A stretch of 64,000 nt of DNA, from NCBI RefSeq assembly GCF_018323885.1, contig NZ_AP024585.1, forward strand, positions 434,001 through 498,000, given 5' to 3'. Both the position numbers and the translations under genes were made by a program. Under the pieces are notes generated by a model. It ran no database searches. It had not been told where the DNA came from and worked only from the letters and a program-made list of their open reading frames with translations. This DNA is from Citrobacter amalonaticus. GTDB lineage: Bacteria; Pseudomonadota; Gammaproteobacteria; Enterobacterales; Enterobacteriaceae. Shown in pieces: positions 49,570-59,557 of this stretch; positions within the stretch are counted from its first letter, which is position 1; the number at the start of each line of letters is the position of its first letter.

Positions 49570-52500
49570 TTAACGCTGGGATTTGTTAAACCGGCCTCTG
49601 ACGACCACAAAAAACACCGGGACAAAGAAGATAGCCAGCAGCGTTGCTGTCAGCATCCCTCCCATCACACCGGTTCCGACTGCATGCTGGGCGCCACTCC
49701 CTGCCCCGCGACTGATGACCAGCGGCATTACGCCGAGGATGAAGGCGAGTGAGGTCATCAGAATAGGGCGCAGGCGCATGCGCGCAGCCTCAAGCGTTGC
49801 CTCGATCAGGCCACGACCTTCTTTCTCCATCAGATCCTTGGCAAATTCCACGATCAGAATGGCGTTTTTCGCGGAAAGCCCAATCGTGGTTAACAGTCCG
49901 ACCTGAAAATAGACGTCGTTATTTAGCCCACGCAGGGAAGCGGCCAAAAGGGCACCCACCACGCCGAGCGGGACCACCAGCATCACCGAGAACGGAATGG
50001 ACCAGCTTTCATACAGCGCGGCAAGACAGAGGAACACGACGATCAGCGAGATAGCATACAGTGCCGGCGCCTGATTGCCGGACAAACGTTCCTGATATGA
50101 CATCCCCGTCCAGTCATGACCAATACCATTAGGCAGTTTTGACGCGAGACTTTCCATCATGGCCATCGCTTCACCGGTGCTTCGACCGGGGGCCGCCTCA
50201 CCCAACAACTCCATCGATGGCATACCGTTGAAGCGTTCCAGGCGCGGAGAACCATACACCCAGCGGGCTGAGCTGAAGGCTGAAAAAGGGACCATCTCGC
50301 CGTTAGCACTACGAACGTACAGATTATTGATATCTTCTGGCAGCATACGGAATTTCGCATCTGCCTGAACATACACTTTCTTTACTCGTCCGCGGTCAAT
50401 GAAGTCGTTAATATAGCTGCCGCCTAACGACGCAGAGATGGTTTCGTTAATGTCTGACAGCGCAATGCCAAGCGCCTGTGCTTTTTCCTGGTCGACATCC
50501 AGCTTGAACTGAGGGGTATCCTCCAGGCCGTTAGGTCGAACACGGACCAGCAGATCGGAATGCTGAGCCACCATACCCATTAACTGATTACGTGCTGATG
50601 TTAGCGCTGTGTGCCCCAACCCCCCCTGGTCAAGCAGTTCAAAATCGAAACCCGTCGCGGTGCCCAGTTCAATTATCGCCGGCATGTTGAAGGGGAAGAC
50701 CAGTCCATCCTGGATCTGGCTGAACGCGCGAGTTGCACGCGCAATTACCGCTTCAACGCTGTTTTCCTTGCCGCTACGCTCATCCCAGGGCTTCAGGCTG
50801 ATGAAGGCCAGACCCGCGTTCTGCGCCTGGCCGCTAAAGCTAAAACCGTTGACCGTAAACACGCTTTCAACGTTCGCTTTTTCGTGAGTCAGGTAGTAAT
50901 GGGTGACCTGATCCAATACATTTTGGGTTCGTTCCTGGGTTGAACCTGCGGGTAGCTGAACCATCGTCATGAATACGCCCTGATCTTCATCAGGCAGGAA
51001 GGAAGTGGGGAGACGGAAAAACAGTACCCCCATTCCGACAACAATCAGGATGTAAAGGAGCAGGTAGCGTCCGGTTTTGCGCACAATGCCGCTGACACTG
51101 TTGGTGTAGTGGTTAACGCTGAGATCAAATTTGGCATTAAACCAGCCGAAAAATCCGCCTTTCTTCTCGTGGTGTTCGGCGGACGCTGGTTTTAGCAGCG
51201 TTGCGCAAAGTGCCGGCGTCAGGATCAATGCCACCAGAACCGAAAGCGCCATTGCCGACACAATCGTGATGGAAAACTGGCGATAAATAGCCCCGGTGGA
51301 GCCGCCGAAAAAGGCCATCGGGATGAAGACGGCAGACAGCACCATCGCGATCCCAACCAGCGCCCCCTGGATCTGCGACATGGATTTCTCGGTTGCCTCT
51401 TTGGGCGGCAACTTTTCTTCCATCATCACCCGTTCAACGTTTTCCACTACCACAATGGCGTCATCGACCAGCAGGCCGATCGCCAGCACCATCCCAAACA
51501 TCGTCAGGGTGTTGATCGAGTAGCCAAACGCCGAGAGCACGGCAAATGTACCCAATAGCACAACGGGAACCGCAATCGTCGGAATGAGCGTTGCGCGGAT
51601 ATTCTGTAAAAACAGATACATCACGAGGAAGACCAGGACGATCGCTTCGAACAGTGTTTTTACCACTTCGTGAATGGAGATCTTCACAAACGGCGTGGTG
51701 TCATACGGGTAAACCACTTTCATCCCTTGCGGGAAGAAGGGTTGCAGCTCAACGAGTTTGGTTTTAATCGCTTTGGCGGTATCCAGAGCGTTGGCCCCGG
51801 TCGCCAGTTTGATCCCCAGACCCGCAGCCGGTTTACCGTTAATTCGGGCGACAACGTTATAGTTTTCTCCCCCCAGCTCGATACGAGCGACATCTTTAAG
51901 GCGAACGACAGAGCCATCGCTGTTTACCCGTAATGTGACTTTGCCGAATTCCTCAGGATCTTTCAGTCGCGTCTGCGCAATGATAGAGGCGTTCAGTTGC
52001 TGCCCCGGTAGAGCAGGCGTTCCGCCCAACTGACCTGCTGCAATCTGGTCGTTCTGTATTTTTAGTTGATTGATCACATCGACCGGTGTGAGCTGGTACT
52101 TGTTCAGCCGATTCGCATCCAGCCAGATACGCATCGCGTACTGTGCGCCAAACAGCTGGACGTCACCTACACCGTTCAGGCGGCTGATCGTATCTTTTAC
52201 GTTTGAGGCGACGTAGTCGGAGATATCGTCCTGGGTCGTTTGCGGATCGTCAGAGACAAACCCCGCCACCAACAAGAAACTGCTGCTCGACTTTTCTACG
52301 CTAATCCCTTGCTGTTGAACTTCCTGAGGCAGCAATGGCGTCGCCAGCTGCAGTTTGTTCTGTACCTGCACCTGGGCAATATCCGGGTCGGTTCCGGACT
52401 GAAAGGTTAACGTAATGGTCACGCTACCCGCAGAGTCGCTGGTGGAGGACATATACATCAGGTTATCGATACCGTTCATATTCTGTTCGATAACCTGAGT

Positions 52501-52683
52501 CACCGTATCCTGCACCGTTTGCGCATCTGCCCCTGGATAGTTCGCGGAAATGGCTACCGCTGGTGGCGCGATAGTTGGGTATTGCGCAACGGGCAGTTGC
52601 ATAATCGCCAGAGCGCCCGCCAGCATCAGTATGATGGCCAGAACCCAGGCAAAAACAGGACGCCTGATAAAGAAATTTGCCAT
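49570..52683 (-). CDS. acrF: AcrF, RND multidrug efflux pump
   Basis: 1037-aa (E. coli 1034) inner-membrane RND exporter, AcrB paralogue, that extrudes dyes, detergents and antibiotics with AcrE and TolC. Twelve transmembrane helices and two large periplasmic loops are expected; the start [20 protein letters not shown] and the proton-relay [20 protein letters not shown] (two Asp) in TM4 are conserved. The second-half [15 protein letters not shown] lysine in TM10 is also present. It is 11 bp downstream of acrE. Full length with no frameshift, so functional when expressed. Confidence 0.97.
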   Translation of the reverse strand: MANFFIRRPVFAWVLAIILMLAGALAIMQLPVAQYPTIAPPAVAISANYPGADAQTVQDTVTQVIEQNMNGIDNLMYMSSTSDSAGSVTITLTFQSGTDPDIAQVQVQNKLQLATPLLPQEVQQQGISVEKSSSSFLLVAGFVSDDPQTTQDDISDYVASNVKDTISRLNGVGDVQLFGAQYAMRIWLDANRLNKYQLTPVDVINQLKIQNDQIAAGQLGGTPALPGQQLNASIIAQTRLKDPEEFGKVTLRVNSDGSVVRLKDVARIELGGENYNVVARINGKPAAGLGIKLATGANALDTAKAIKTKLVELQPFFPQGMKVVYPYDTTPFVKISIHEVVKTLFEAIVLVFLVMYLFLQNIRATLIPTIAVPVVLLGTFAVLSAFGYSINTLTMFGMVLAIGLLVDDAIVVVENVERVMMEEKLPPKEATEKSMSQIQGALVGIAMVLSAVFIPMAFFGGSTGAIYRQFSITIVSAMALSVLVALILTPALCATLLKPASAEHHEKKGGFFGWFNAKFDLSVNHYTNSVSGIVRKTGRYLLLYILIVVGMGVLFFRLPTSFLPDEDQGVFMTMVQLPAGSTQERTQNVLDQVTHYYLTHEKANVESVFTVNGFSFSGQAQNAGLAFISLKPWDERSGKENSVEAVIARATRAFSQIQDGLVFPFNMPAIIELGTATGFDFELLDQGGLGHTALTSARNQLMGMVAQHSDLLVRVRPNGLEDTPQFKLDVDQEKAQALGIALSDINETISASLGGSYINDFIDRGRVKKVYVQADAKFRMLPEDINNLYVRSANGEMVPFSAFSSARWVYGSPRLERFNGMPSMELLGEAAPGRSTGEAMAMMESLASKLPNGIGHDWTGMSYQERLSGNQAPALYAISLIVVFLCLAALYESWSIPFSVMLVVPLGVVGALLAASLRGLNNDVYFQVGLLTTIGLSAKNAILIVEFAKDLMEKEGRGLIEATLEAARMRLRPILMTSLAFILGVMPLVISRGAGSGAQHAVGTGVMGGMLTATLLAIFFVPVFFVVVRGRFNKSQR

Positions 52684-52694
52684 GTTCGGTTACC

Positions 52695-53858
52695 TTATTG
52701 CGCCGCTTTTGCCGCAGGAGTATTGGCATCCGTGGTAGCTTTCACTTTCGTGCCGGGATGGGCTTTTTGTAATCCGCTGACAATCACCTGATCGCCTGGA
52801 TGTAGGCCTTCGCTAATCAGCCATTTGTCGCCGATAGCCTGCGAAGCGACAACGGCGCGTGGCTCAACCAGGCTCTGGTCATTGACGACCAGTACCGTCG
52901 CATCGCCACGAGGCGTACGCGTTACGCCCTGCTGGGGGATCAAAATAGCGTTGGGCTGAACGCCTTCGTCAATGCGAGCGCGAACAAACATCCCCGGCAG
53001 CAGAGCGTGCTGTGGGTTAGGGAAGACGGCGCGAAGGGTGATGGAGCCTGTGCTTTCGTCCACCGTGACATCCGAAAACTGCAATGTCCCTTTCAGGGGA
53101 TACGCCGTACCATTTTCCATCACCAACTGGACGCTGCTGCTGGCGCTGTCTTTATGCAGGCTACCCTGTTCAACGGACTGCTTCAGTCGCATAAAGTCGC
53201 TGCTGGACTGTGTGACATCGACATAGATAGGATCGAGTTGCTGCACGGTAGCCAGTGCTGTTGCCTGGCCATTAGTGACCAGCGCACCTTCCGTCACGCT
53301 GGATTTGCCAATACGACCATCGATCGGCGAGGTGACTTTGGTGTAAGCAAGATTGATACGTGCGCTCTCCACTGCGGCTCGTGCGGCAATGACTGCCGCA
53401 TCGGCCTGACGCGCATCTGCAATCGCCTGGTCGTATTCCTGTTGGCTAATGTATTTTGTCCCTACCAGCGGAACATAGCGCTTAACCGTCAGGTGTGCGA
53501 TGGCGGCGGCAGCTTCACTTTTCGCCAGTTCCCCTTTCGCGCTATCGTAATCTGCCTGATAAGTGGCAGGATCGATCTGATACAGTGACTGCCCGGCCTG
53601 AACATCGCTGCCCTCGGTGAAGTTTCTTTTGAGAACAATACCACTGACCTGTGGACGAACTTCCGCAATGCGGAATGCCGAGGTGCGTCCTGGCAGTTCG
53701 GTGGTTACTGCTAATGGCGCGGCGGTAACCACATGAACGGTCACCTGCGGTTCGGTTGCCTGAGCGTGCTTATCTCCCTGATCGTTACAACCGGCAAGTA
53801 ACGCAGCAGAGATGAGGATAAATGAGGGCAGGAGTGAAAACCTGGCATGTTTCGTCAT
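52695..53858 (-). CDS. acrE: AcrE, periplasmic membrane-fusion protein
   Basis: 387-aa (E. coli 385) membrane-anchored adaptor of the AcrEF-TolC pump. Lipobox LLAG-C with acylated Cys24. Beta-barrel, lipoyl (VLKRNFTEGSDVQAGQSLYQI), alpha-helical hairpin and distal domains follow as in HlyD-type proteins. The tail is Ala/Thr-rich and low in conservation. Operon with acrF, divergent from acrS. Confidence 0.96.
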   Translation of the reverse strand: MTKHARFSLLPSFILISAALLAGCNDQGDKHAQATEPQVTVHVVTAAPLAVTTELPGRTSAFRIAEVRPQVSGIVLKRNFTEGSDVQAGQSLYQIDPATYQADYDSAKGELAKSEAAAAIAHLTVKRYVPLVGTKYISQQEYDQAIADARQADAAVIAARAAVESARINLAYTKVTSPIDGRIGKSSVTEGALVTNGQATALATVQQLDPIYVDVTQSSSDFMRLKQSVEQGSLHKDSASSSVQLVMENGTAYPLKGTLQFSDVTVDESTGSITLRAVFPNPQHALLPGMFVRARIDEGVQPNAILIPQQGVTRTPRGDATVLVVNDQSLVEPRAVVASQAIGDKWLISEGLHPGDQVIVSGLQKAHPGTKVKATTDANTPAAKAAQ

Positions 53859-54214
53859 TACTGTTCCTTAAAAACCAATAGCTCGTTATTTACCGGATAA
53901 CGGTAAGGCGATAACGTGCACGAAGAAATAATAGTTGGCTATCCTACAAATTATTAGCGTGCGATGTAAGCGATAGTTATTTTATGGCCGGGTCTACGGC
54001 ACGTAAAAACAAAAAAGTGATGGCTTTGTCTTTTCATTTTGTTTTTCTTTGTCATGCCTTGTTGCTGGCTAATATATTTGGAAATGTACATTTGTTGTAT
54101 GAATGTTTTTGTTGGTTTTTATTTGTGGGGGTTATTTGATTGAATGTTTTGTGCTGAGGCTATTCGCTTTTGTTTCATCTCGGAACGGATGAGGTGATAC
54201 AGTTCTTTTTGAAC

Positions 54215-54231
54215 GGCAATTGTGAATTGCC
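54215..54231. promoter_or_regulatory. Palindrome in the acrE-acrS intergenic region
   Basis: GGCAATT-GTG-AATTGCC is a perfect 7-3-7 inverted repeat 40 bp upstream of the acrS start, in the 412-bp AT-rich divergent region 53859-54270. It could be the AcrS (TetR-type) operator. No other gene is seen in this interval; its AT-richness would favour H-NS silencing, as known for E. coli acrEF. Confidence 0.4.
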
Positions 54232-54270
54232 ATATTTCTGTTTTTTATCCTGCTCCTGAAACGATAACTT

Positions 54271-54918
54271 ATGGCTAAAAGAACAAAAGCCGAAGCGTTA
54301 AAAACGCGACAACATTTGATTGAGACTGCAATCATCCAGTTTGCCACGCGAGGCGTTGGCAACACGACGCTTAACGACATTGCCGACGCGGCCCAGGTCA
54401 CGCGGGGGGCTATCTACTGGCATTTTGACAACAAAACGCAGCTCTTCAATGAACTCTGGCAACAGCAACCGCCATTACGTGATCTTATTCAGGACCGGTT
54501 AGCTTTGCATGACTGCGATAATCCCTTGCAGCGGTTGCGCGAAAAGTTAATTGCCGGATTACAATATATCGCGGAAATTCCCCGGCAGCAGGCCTTGCTG
54601 CAAATTTTATATCATAAATGTGAATTTCATGAGGGGATGATATCAGAACAGGAAATACGCGAGAAAATTGGGTTTAGCCAGAGGGGACTACGCGACGCGT
54701 TGCAGGCGAGTATGACGGAAGGGTTAATTTCCAGAACCCTGGATTTAGACGTTGTGTTAATTATTATTCACGGTAGTTTTAGCGGGATCGTGAAAAACTG
54801 GTTGATGAATTCTACCCGCTACGATCTTTATCAGCAGGCACCGGCGCTGGTGGATAATGTATTAAGGATGTTAATTCCTGATGGATATGTCATGCAATTA
54901 ACATCGGAAACCCTATAA
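54271..54918 (+). CDS. acrS: AcrS (EnvR), TetR-family repressor
   Basis: 215-aa (E. coli 220) TetR regulator, divergent from acrEF. The N-terminal helix-turn-helix (TLNDIADAAQVTRGAIYWHF) spans about residues 27-50; the rest is the ligand-binding core. In E. coli AcrS represses acrAB, and a role in acrEF control has been proposed. Start MAKRTKAEALKTRQ follows a CTGCTCCTGAAACG region without a strong Shine-Dalgarno. Confidence 0.94.
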   Translation: MAKRTKAEALKTRQHLIETAIIQFATRGVGNTTLNDIADAAQVTRGAIYWHFDNKTQLFNELWQQQPPLRDLIQDRLALHDCDNPLQRLREKLIAGLQYIAEIPRQQALLQILYHKCEFHEGMISEQEIREKIGFSQRGLRDALQASMTEGLISRTLDLDVVLIIIHGSFSGIVKNWLMNSTRYDLYQQAPALVDNVLRMLIPDGYVMQLTSETL

Positions 54919-54945
54919 TCATTTCTCCTGTCTATCAATGACACG

Positions 54946-55110
54946 CTATTGTAATTCGGTACAGTTGACCAGCTTGAGCGGATTGACAGAATCCATATTG
55001 CGGCATTTATCGACTTCTGTGGTGATCAGTTCAATCCACTGGATCAGTAACGCATCAAAAAGGAACACGGAGACCGCAAAAACAACCAGCCACCAATACT
55101 TACGAATCAT
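54946..55110 (-). CDS. yhdU: YhdU, small membrane protein
   Basis: 54-aa predicted single-span inner-membrane protein of unknown function, similar to E. coli YhdU (about 59 aa). One hydrophobic segment (WWLVVFAVSVFLFDALLIQW) near the N-terminus is followed by a polar stretch with two Cys (DKCRNM, LVNC), possibly periplasmic. The ATG at 55110 has AGGA 7 nt upstream; an alternative ATG at 55131 gives 61 aa but lacks a site. Convergent with acrS. Confidence 0.8.
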   Translation of the reverse strand: MIRKYWWLVVFAVSVFLFDALLIQWIELITTEVDKCRNMDSVNPLKLVNCTELQ

Positions 55111-55192
55111 TGCCAAATCCTGTGTATTCATGCCCAAGCGTGCAGGAAATATACACGAAAAATGCGTCCTGAAAAGCAGGCTTACAATGCTT

Positions 55193-56077
55193 TTACTTTG
55201 CTGTCATCTTCACCACATCTGACGCCGTTCGACTCTTTTTCGACAGGTTTTTCGTCTTTCTCTTTTTGATTTTCGTCAGCTCTTCCTGGGAGTAGTGTGA
55301 GCTGATGTTCAGCCGTCTGAGCCCCATCTTCACATACTCATTATTGACCTCAATACCGATGAATTTACGTCCCGATTCCACGGCCACAGCACCTGTCGTA
55401 AAGCTGCCGGCGAAGGGATCCAGCACCGTATCGCCAGGATTGGAGGAGGCCAAAACGATCCGTTTTAGCAGGGCGATAGGTTTTTGCGTCGGATGGTTTT
55501 CATATTCATCCATCAAATAACGCACGCGGGGAAATTCCCAGACGTTGCCCGGAACTTTTTGCGTGTTGTAAGGTTGTGGTGGGTTTTTACGGTAGTCAAT
55601 CAGCGCTCTTTTCGCACCGGTTTTGGTCTCAACCAGAATAGCGTCACTGTTGAAAGTGTACTGTCGGGCATCTTTGACCATCATCAGGATCGGTTCGTAC
55701 ATTGAGCCAAAGAATTTCTTCGCCTGCACGCCTGAACTGTCATAAGACCAGACAATCCGGCTTTTGATGGTAAACAGCGTTCTGCATTTGAGATCGATAT
55801 GCGGCATGTTTTCGGTGCTGTTCATGATGTACATCGTGCCCTGTTTTTTCAGCACCCGATGACACTCCTCAATGCACGCGAACAGCCAGCCCAGGAAGAT
55901 GTCTTCGTCCCAGGACTCGACCATCCCGTCAAAATCCTTTCCGATATTGTAAGGCGGGTCGGCAAAGATTAAATCGACGCTTTCAGCGGGGAGTTTCTTA
56001 AGTTCTGTCAGCGCATCTCCGTGGATGATCGACGCGGATTCATCACCAAAGTAGTGTGGCTCACATCGTGAGTTCAT
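55193..56077 (-). CDS. yhdJ: YhdJ, DNA adenine methyltransferase
   Basis: 294-aa orphan m6A methyltransferase; E. coli YhdJ modifies the second A of ATGCAT. The order is DPPY first (FADPPYNIGKDF, about residue 40) and SAM-binding FAGS motif later (DPFAGSFTTGAVA), as in the beta class. No restriction endonuclease lies nearby, so it is an orphan. It is downstream of fis on the minus strand, and its C-terminus is Lys-rich (KIKKRKTKNLSKKSR). Confidence 0.95.
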   Translation of the reverse strand: MNSRCEPHYFGDESASIIHGDALTELKKLPAESVDLIFADPPYNIGKDFDGMVESWDEDIFLGWLFACIEECHRVLKKQGTMYIMNSTENMPHIDLKCRTLFTIKSRIVWSYDSSGVQAKKFFGSMYEPILMMVKDARQYTFNSDAILVETKTGAKRALIDYRKNPPQPYNTQKVPGNVWEFPRVRYLMDEYENHPTQKPIALLKRIVLASSNPGDTVLDPFAGSFTTGAVAVESGRKFIGIEVNNEYVKMGLRRLNISSHYSQEELTKIKKRKTKNLSKKSRTASDVVKMTAK

Positions 56078-56162
56078 ATCGGCTCCACAAAAGAGGCGTA
56101 TAAAAAAGGCGCTTCCCCATGCCGAGTAGCGCCTTTTTAAACAAGCAATTAGCTAATCGAGA

Positions 56163-56459
56163 TTAGTTCATGCCGTATTTTTTCAATTTTTTACGCAGCG
56201 TACCACGGTTGATGCCCATCATCAGGGCAGCACGGGTCTGGTTACCACGGGTGTATTGCATCACCATGTCCAACAGGGGCTGTTCTACTTCAGCCAGTAC
56301 CAGCTCATAGAGGTCATTAACATCCTGACCGTTCAGTTGAGCAAAATAGTTCTTCAGTGCCTGTTTAACCGAGTCACGCAGGGGTTTTTGGGTTACCTGA
56401 TCCTGAGAGTTAACGGTAGAAACGGTCAGTACGTCAGAATTTACGCGTTGTTCGAACAT
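56163..56459 (-). CDS. fis: Fis, nucleoid-associated growth-phase regulator
   Basis: 98-aa homodimeric DNA-bending protein that activates rrn P1 promoters, including that of the rRNA operon in this window, and represses its own promoter. The N-terminal beta-hairpin arms and the C-terminal helix-turn-helix ([20 protein letters not shown]) are intact; sequence appears identical to E. coli Fis. Second gene after dusB, 25 bp apart, from the same promoter. Confidence 0.98.
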
Positions 56460-56484
56460 AGTTCTGTCAGCTCTTTATTTCTGT

Positions 56485-57450
56485 TTACGCAAAATTTTCG
56501 AAGTATGCCTCCAACGCCTCCAGCTGTTCGCTGGCATCCTCAATGGCGTTGAATGTGCGCCGAAACTGGTCATTTGGAGCGTGCTCCTGGAGATACCAGG
56601 AGACGTGTTTACGCGCGATTCGGTACCCTTTTGCCTGGCCATAAAAGTCATGCAGTTCCCGAACATGCGCACAAAGCAAGCGCTTAACCTCTGCCAGAGG
56701 CAGGGGGGATAGCAACTCCCCAGTGTCCAGATAATGCTGGATTTCCCGAAAGATCCAGGGTCTTCCCTGAGCTGCGCGGCCTATCATCAGGGCATCAGCC
56801 CCCGTATAGTCAAGCACAGCTCTGGCTTTAAGCGGGTCAGTAATGTCACCATTCGCGATAATCGGAATGGAAACTTTCTGCTTAACTGCCCGAATACTGT
56901 CGTACTCAGCGTCTCCATTGAACAAACAGGCGCGGGTGCGTCCATGAATGGTCAGAGCCTGAATGCCACAGTCTTCAGCCAGTTGGGCAATCTCTACGCA
57001 GTTACGGTGTTCCGGAGCCCAGCCGGTGCGAATCTTCAGGGTCACAGGAACGTCCACTGCATTAACCACCCCGGTTAGTATCGACTTCACTAAATCCGGG
57101 TACTGCAAGAGGGCTGAACCTGCGAGCTTGCGATTCACTTTTTTAGCCGGACACCCCATATTGATATCAATAATCTGGGCGCCGCTTTCCACGTTAATCC
57201 GTGCGGCATCGGCCATCTCAACAGGGTCGCTACCGGCAATTTGCACCGTGCGAATTCCTGGCTCATCAACGTGCACCATCCGTAAACGGGATTTGTCGCT
57301 TTCCCAAACCTGCGGGTTAGACGACATCATCTCGGATACGGTCAATCCGGCTCCCATCTCATAACACAGCGTCCGAAAAGGTCTGTCAGTGATGCCAGCC
57401 ATGGGCGCTGCGATCAGGCGATTTCTAAGCTGGTATTGTCCGATGCGCAT
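56485..57450 (-). CDS. dusB: DusB, tRNA-dihydrouridine synthase B
   Basis: Flavoprotein that reduces U17 in the D-loop of tRNAs with NADPH. It has 321 aa, E. coli length. FMN-binding TIM barrel; the proton-donor Cys100 is in INMGC and the conserved AGSALLQYP loop follows. First gene of the dusB-fis operon. Start at 57450 ([19 protein letters not shown]). Confidence 0.96.
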   Translation of the reverse strand: MRIGQYQLRNRLIAAPMAGITDRPFRTLCYEMGAGLTVSEMMSSNPQVWESDKSRLRMVHVDEPGIRTVQIAGSDPVEMADAARINVESGAQIIDINMGCPAKKVNRKLAGSALLQYPDLVKSILTGVVNAVDVPVTLKIRTGWAPEHRNCVEIAQLAEDCGIQALTIHGRTRACLFNGDAEYDSIRAVKQKVSIPIIANGDITDPLKARAVLDYTGADALMIGRAAQGRPWIFREIQHYLDTGELLSPLPLAEVKRLLCAHVRELHDFYGQAKGYRIARKHVSWYLQEHAPNDQFRRTFNAIEDASEQLEALEAYFENFA

Positions 57451-57489
57451 GAGTTAAGAAATGACCATACTGTGACTGCAAGGCGGCGT

Positions 57490-57518
57490 ATATTACGCAT
57501 TTTTTGCACGAGATGAAA
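57490..57518 (-). promoter_or_regulatory. fis operon promoter
   Basis: On the minus strand TTTCAT (57518-57513) and TAATAT (57495-57490), 17 bp apart, then the GC-rich ACGCCGCCTTGC discriminator, matching the E. coli fis promoter, which starts at C and is growth-rate and ppGpp controlled. Only 40 bp precede dusB. Confidence 0.85.
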
Positions 57519-57686
57519 GGCCAAACTTTGACCAATCCTCTGCGGTGGATCAAAGAATCGCCGTTAACGTCAACGCCATAAAATAATTAGCCATACAAAT
57601 CATTGCATTACAAAAGCGTGACGAAATTCTGTACGCTTATAATTTTGCGTAACTTCTCATTTTTTCTTCGAATCTGCGCGGGCTTG

Positions 57687-57723
57687 CAAGATAATCTGCT
57701 GAATTAATCAGCAGATTATCTTG
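57687..57723. repeat. Long perfect inverted repeat between cah and dusB
   Basis: CAAGATAATCTGCTGA (57687-57702) and TCAGCAGATTATCTTG (57708-57723), a perfect 16-bp stem around a 5-nt ATTAA centre. It lies 55 bp after the carbonic anhydrase stop. There is no strong T run on either strand, so it is not a standard terminator; it may stop cah transcription weakly or bind a protein. The remainder of 57451-57777 is the fis promoter region and shows no gene. Confidence 0.7.
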
Positions 57724-57777
57724 AGTTAATGTGACATCGCTCTCATTTCAGCAGATGATTGCGCAACGCATCGGTCA

Positions 57778-58518
57778 TCACTCGACCACGACACGACCGT
57801 TCAGCGGTTGGGGCGGACGATTATTGTCATGATGCATCGTATGGCTGAATTTTTCTAACTGCGCGGCGGACAGCGTCAGAGGGTGCTTCATGACAATCCA
57901 GGTTACCCCTTCAGAGCAGGGCGGTGTGGTCAGTGAACCGCTGAAACGCCAAAAGCGTTTGTTTTTCGGCAGCAGGGCATTCAGATCCATTTGTGAGGTG
58001 ACGTTAGCGTCCTGCCCGGTTTGTTCAGGCATAGTCGCCCACAGTTTGTCCAGCTCAGTGTTTGCCGCCCCTTTATCAAACATGACCGCAACAACGGCGA
58101 TAGCACCATTTGCGTCTTTGTGCACAAGATGCATTTCCATCGCGTAATGTTTACCGTGAACCGTATTTTCGCTTGGGGCATGAAAGTGGAATTGCTGCAA
58201 TGTAAACGGAGTCCCGTCAATCGCGATGGTATCAGCCGTTGCGCTCTTTAACGCGGCCTGGATTGTGTGACCGTTGTTAATGAGAGTAATGGGGCCCTCA
58301 GTGTAGTGGGTTTTCAGGGGCTTCAGGTGGGCATTTGCCGACTGGTCGATGTTTATTGGGGACTGATTCATCCCGGTCTGACAGGTTTTATACTCTTCAC
58401 TGAGTGCGCCCCAGTGTTCCGGGGATCCTTCACCCTCATAGCTCCAGTGTGACGCCATCGCGGTGGATGACATGATGCTTAACGCGAGAAGCGTTGCCTT
58501 GCTCAAAAAAGGGTTCAT
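57778..58518 (-). CDS. cah: Periplasmic alpha-carbonic anhydrase
   Basis: Zinc enzyme that interconverts CO2 and bicarbonate. It has 246 aa with a signal peptide (MNPFLSKATLLALSIMSSTA, cleavage after MA near residue 22). Zinc ligands H111, H113 (FHFHAPSENT) and H130 (EMHLVH), with E128 as the supporting acid and the TTPPCSEGVTW region, mark the alpha class; C46 and C201 would form the usual disulfide. It sits between prmA and dusB, which are adjacent in E. coli, and so looks like an insertion. It has its own promoter region and no partner gene. Confidence 0.95.
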   Translation of the reverse strand: MNPFLSKATLLALSIMSSTAMASHWSYEGEGSPEHWGALSEEYKTCQTGMNQSPINIDQSANAHLKPLKTHYTEGPITLINNGHTIQAALKSATADTIAIDGTPFTLQQFHFHAPSENTVHGKHYAMEMHLVHKDANGAIAVVAVMFDKGAANTELDKLWATMPEQTGQDANVTSQMDLNALLPKNKRFWRFSGSLTTPPCSEGVTWIVMKHPLTLSAAQLEKFSHTMHHDNNRPPQPLNGRVVVE

Positions 58519-58623
58519 GAAATTCTTCCAATGAATAAAATAGTTTTTTATATTTGCAACTTCAATGAGTTACGCGTCTATTTTACCGTATGAGAGGAAG
58601 AGGAAGGAGCGGGCGAAATGCTG

Positions 58624-58650
58624 AAAAACGTGGCCGGTAGTACGGCCACG
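58624..58650 (-). terminator. prmA terminator
   Basis: On the minus strand CGTGGCCG/CGGCCACG with a 6-nt loop followed by TTTTTC, 15 bp after the prmA stop. It separates prmA from cah, so cah needs its own promoter in 58519-58623 (for example TTGAAG-N17-TATTTT on the minus strand). Confidence 0.88.
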
Positions 58651-58664
58651 CGCGGGAGACAGGG

Positions 58665-59546
58665 TTACTTCTTACGGCCCGTGATTCGACACCACTCTTC
58701 TTTCTCCACCACCGGATCGAGAGCGAAGAGATCGGCATAAGCTTCACAAACACTTTCCGCCTGGCTGGCAAGGATACCGGAAAGGCCCAGCAGACCGCCT
58801 GTAACGGGCAGGACGCTGATTAACGGTGCCAGCTCGCGTAATGGGCCTGCCAGAATGTTGGCGACCACTACGTCGGCTTTCATGGCGTCTGGCTGATCCT
58901 GTGGCAGGTAGAGTTCAAGACGTTCTGATACACCATTACGCTGGGCGTTATCACGGCTGGCCTGAATCGCCTGCGGATCAATATCGATACCGATCGCTTT
59001 TGCGGCGCCCAGTTTCAGTGCGGCAATTGCGAGGATGCCGGAACCGCAACCAAAGTCGATAACGGTCTTACCGGTTAAATCGAGACTGTCGAGCCACTGC
59101 AGGCACAGTGAGGTGGTGGGATGAGTGCCGGTACCAAACGCCAGACCGGGGTCGAGCATTACGTTGACGGCATTTTCATCCGGCACGTCGCGCCAGCTTG
59201 GGCAGATCCACAGGCGTTCGCCAAAACGCATGGGGTGGAAGTTATCCATCCACTCGCGTTCCCAGTCCTTATCTTCCAGTTGTTCAATTTTATGCGCGAA
59301 CCCGACGCCCAGCAGCGGATGGTGTTCCAGGATGGCGACGACTTCTTTCATGTCGGTTTCGGCATCAAACAGACCGATAACGTCGGTGTCGCCCCACAGG
59401 CGTGTTTCGCCCGGCAATGGCTCAAAAACCGGCGTGTCGTGCGTGTCCTGGAAGGTGATGGAAACGGAACCCGCTTCCATCAGGGCATCGCTCAATGCTT
59501 CCGCGTTAGCGCCCGTCGTGTTCAGTTTTAATTGGATCCATGGCAT
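58665..59546 (-). CDS. prmA: PrmA, ribosomal protein L11 methyltransferase
   Basis: Trimethylates the N-terminus and two lysines of L11 using SAM. It has 293 aa, E. coli length. An N-terminal substrate-binding domain (about 1-100) and Rossmann methyltransferase core with motif [17 protein letters not shown] near residue 165 and motif [15 protein letters not shown] are visible. It is downstream of panF by 11 bp, in the conserved panF-prmA operon. Confidence 0.97.
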   Translation of the reverse strand: MPWIQLKLNTTGANAEALSDALMEAGSVSITFQDTHDTPVFEPLPGETRLWGDTDVIGLFDAETDMKEVVAILEHHPLLGVGFAHKIEQLEDKDWEREWMDNFHPMRFGERLWICPSWRDVPDENAVNVMLDPGLAFGTGTHPTTSLCLQWLDSLDLTGKTVIDFGCGSGILAIAALKLGAAKAIGIDIDPQAIQASRDNAQRNGVSERLELYLPQDQPDAMKADVVVANILAGPLRELAPLISVLPVTGGLLGLSGILASQAESVCEAYADLFALDPVVEKEEWCRITGRKK

Positions 59547-59557
59547 GGCAAAACTCT

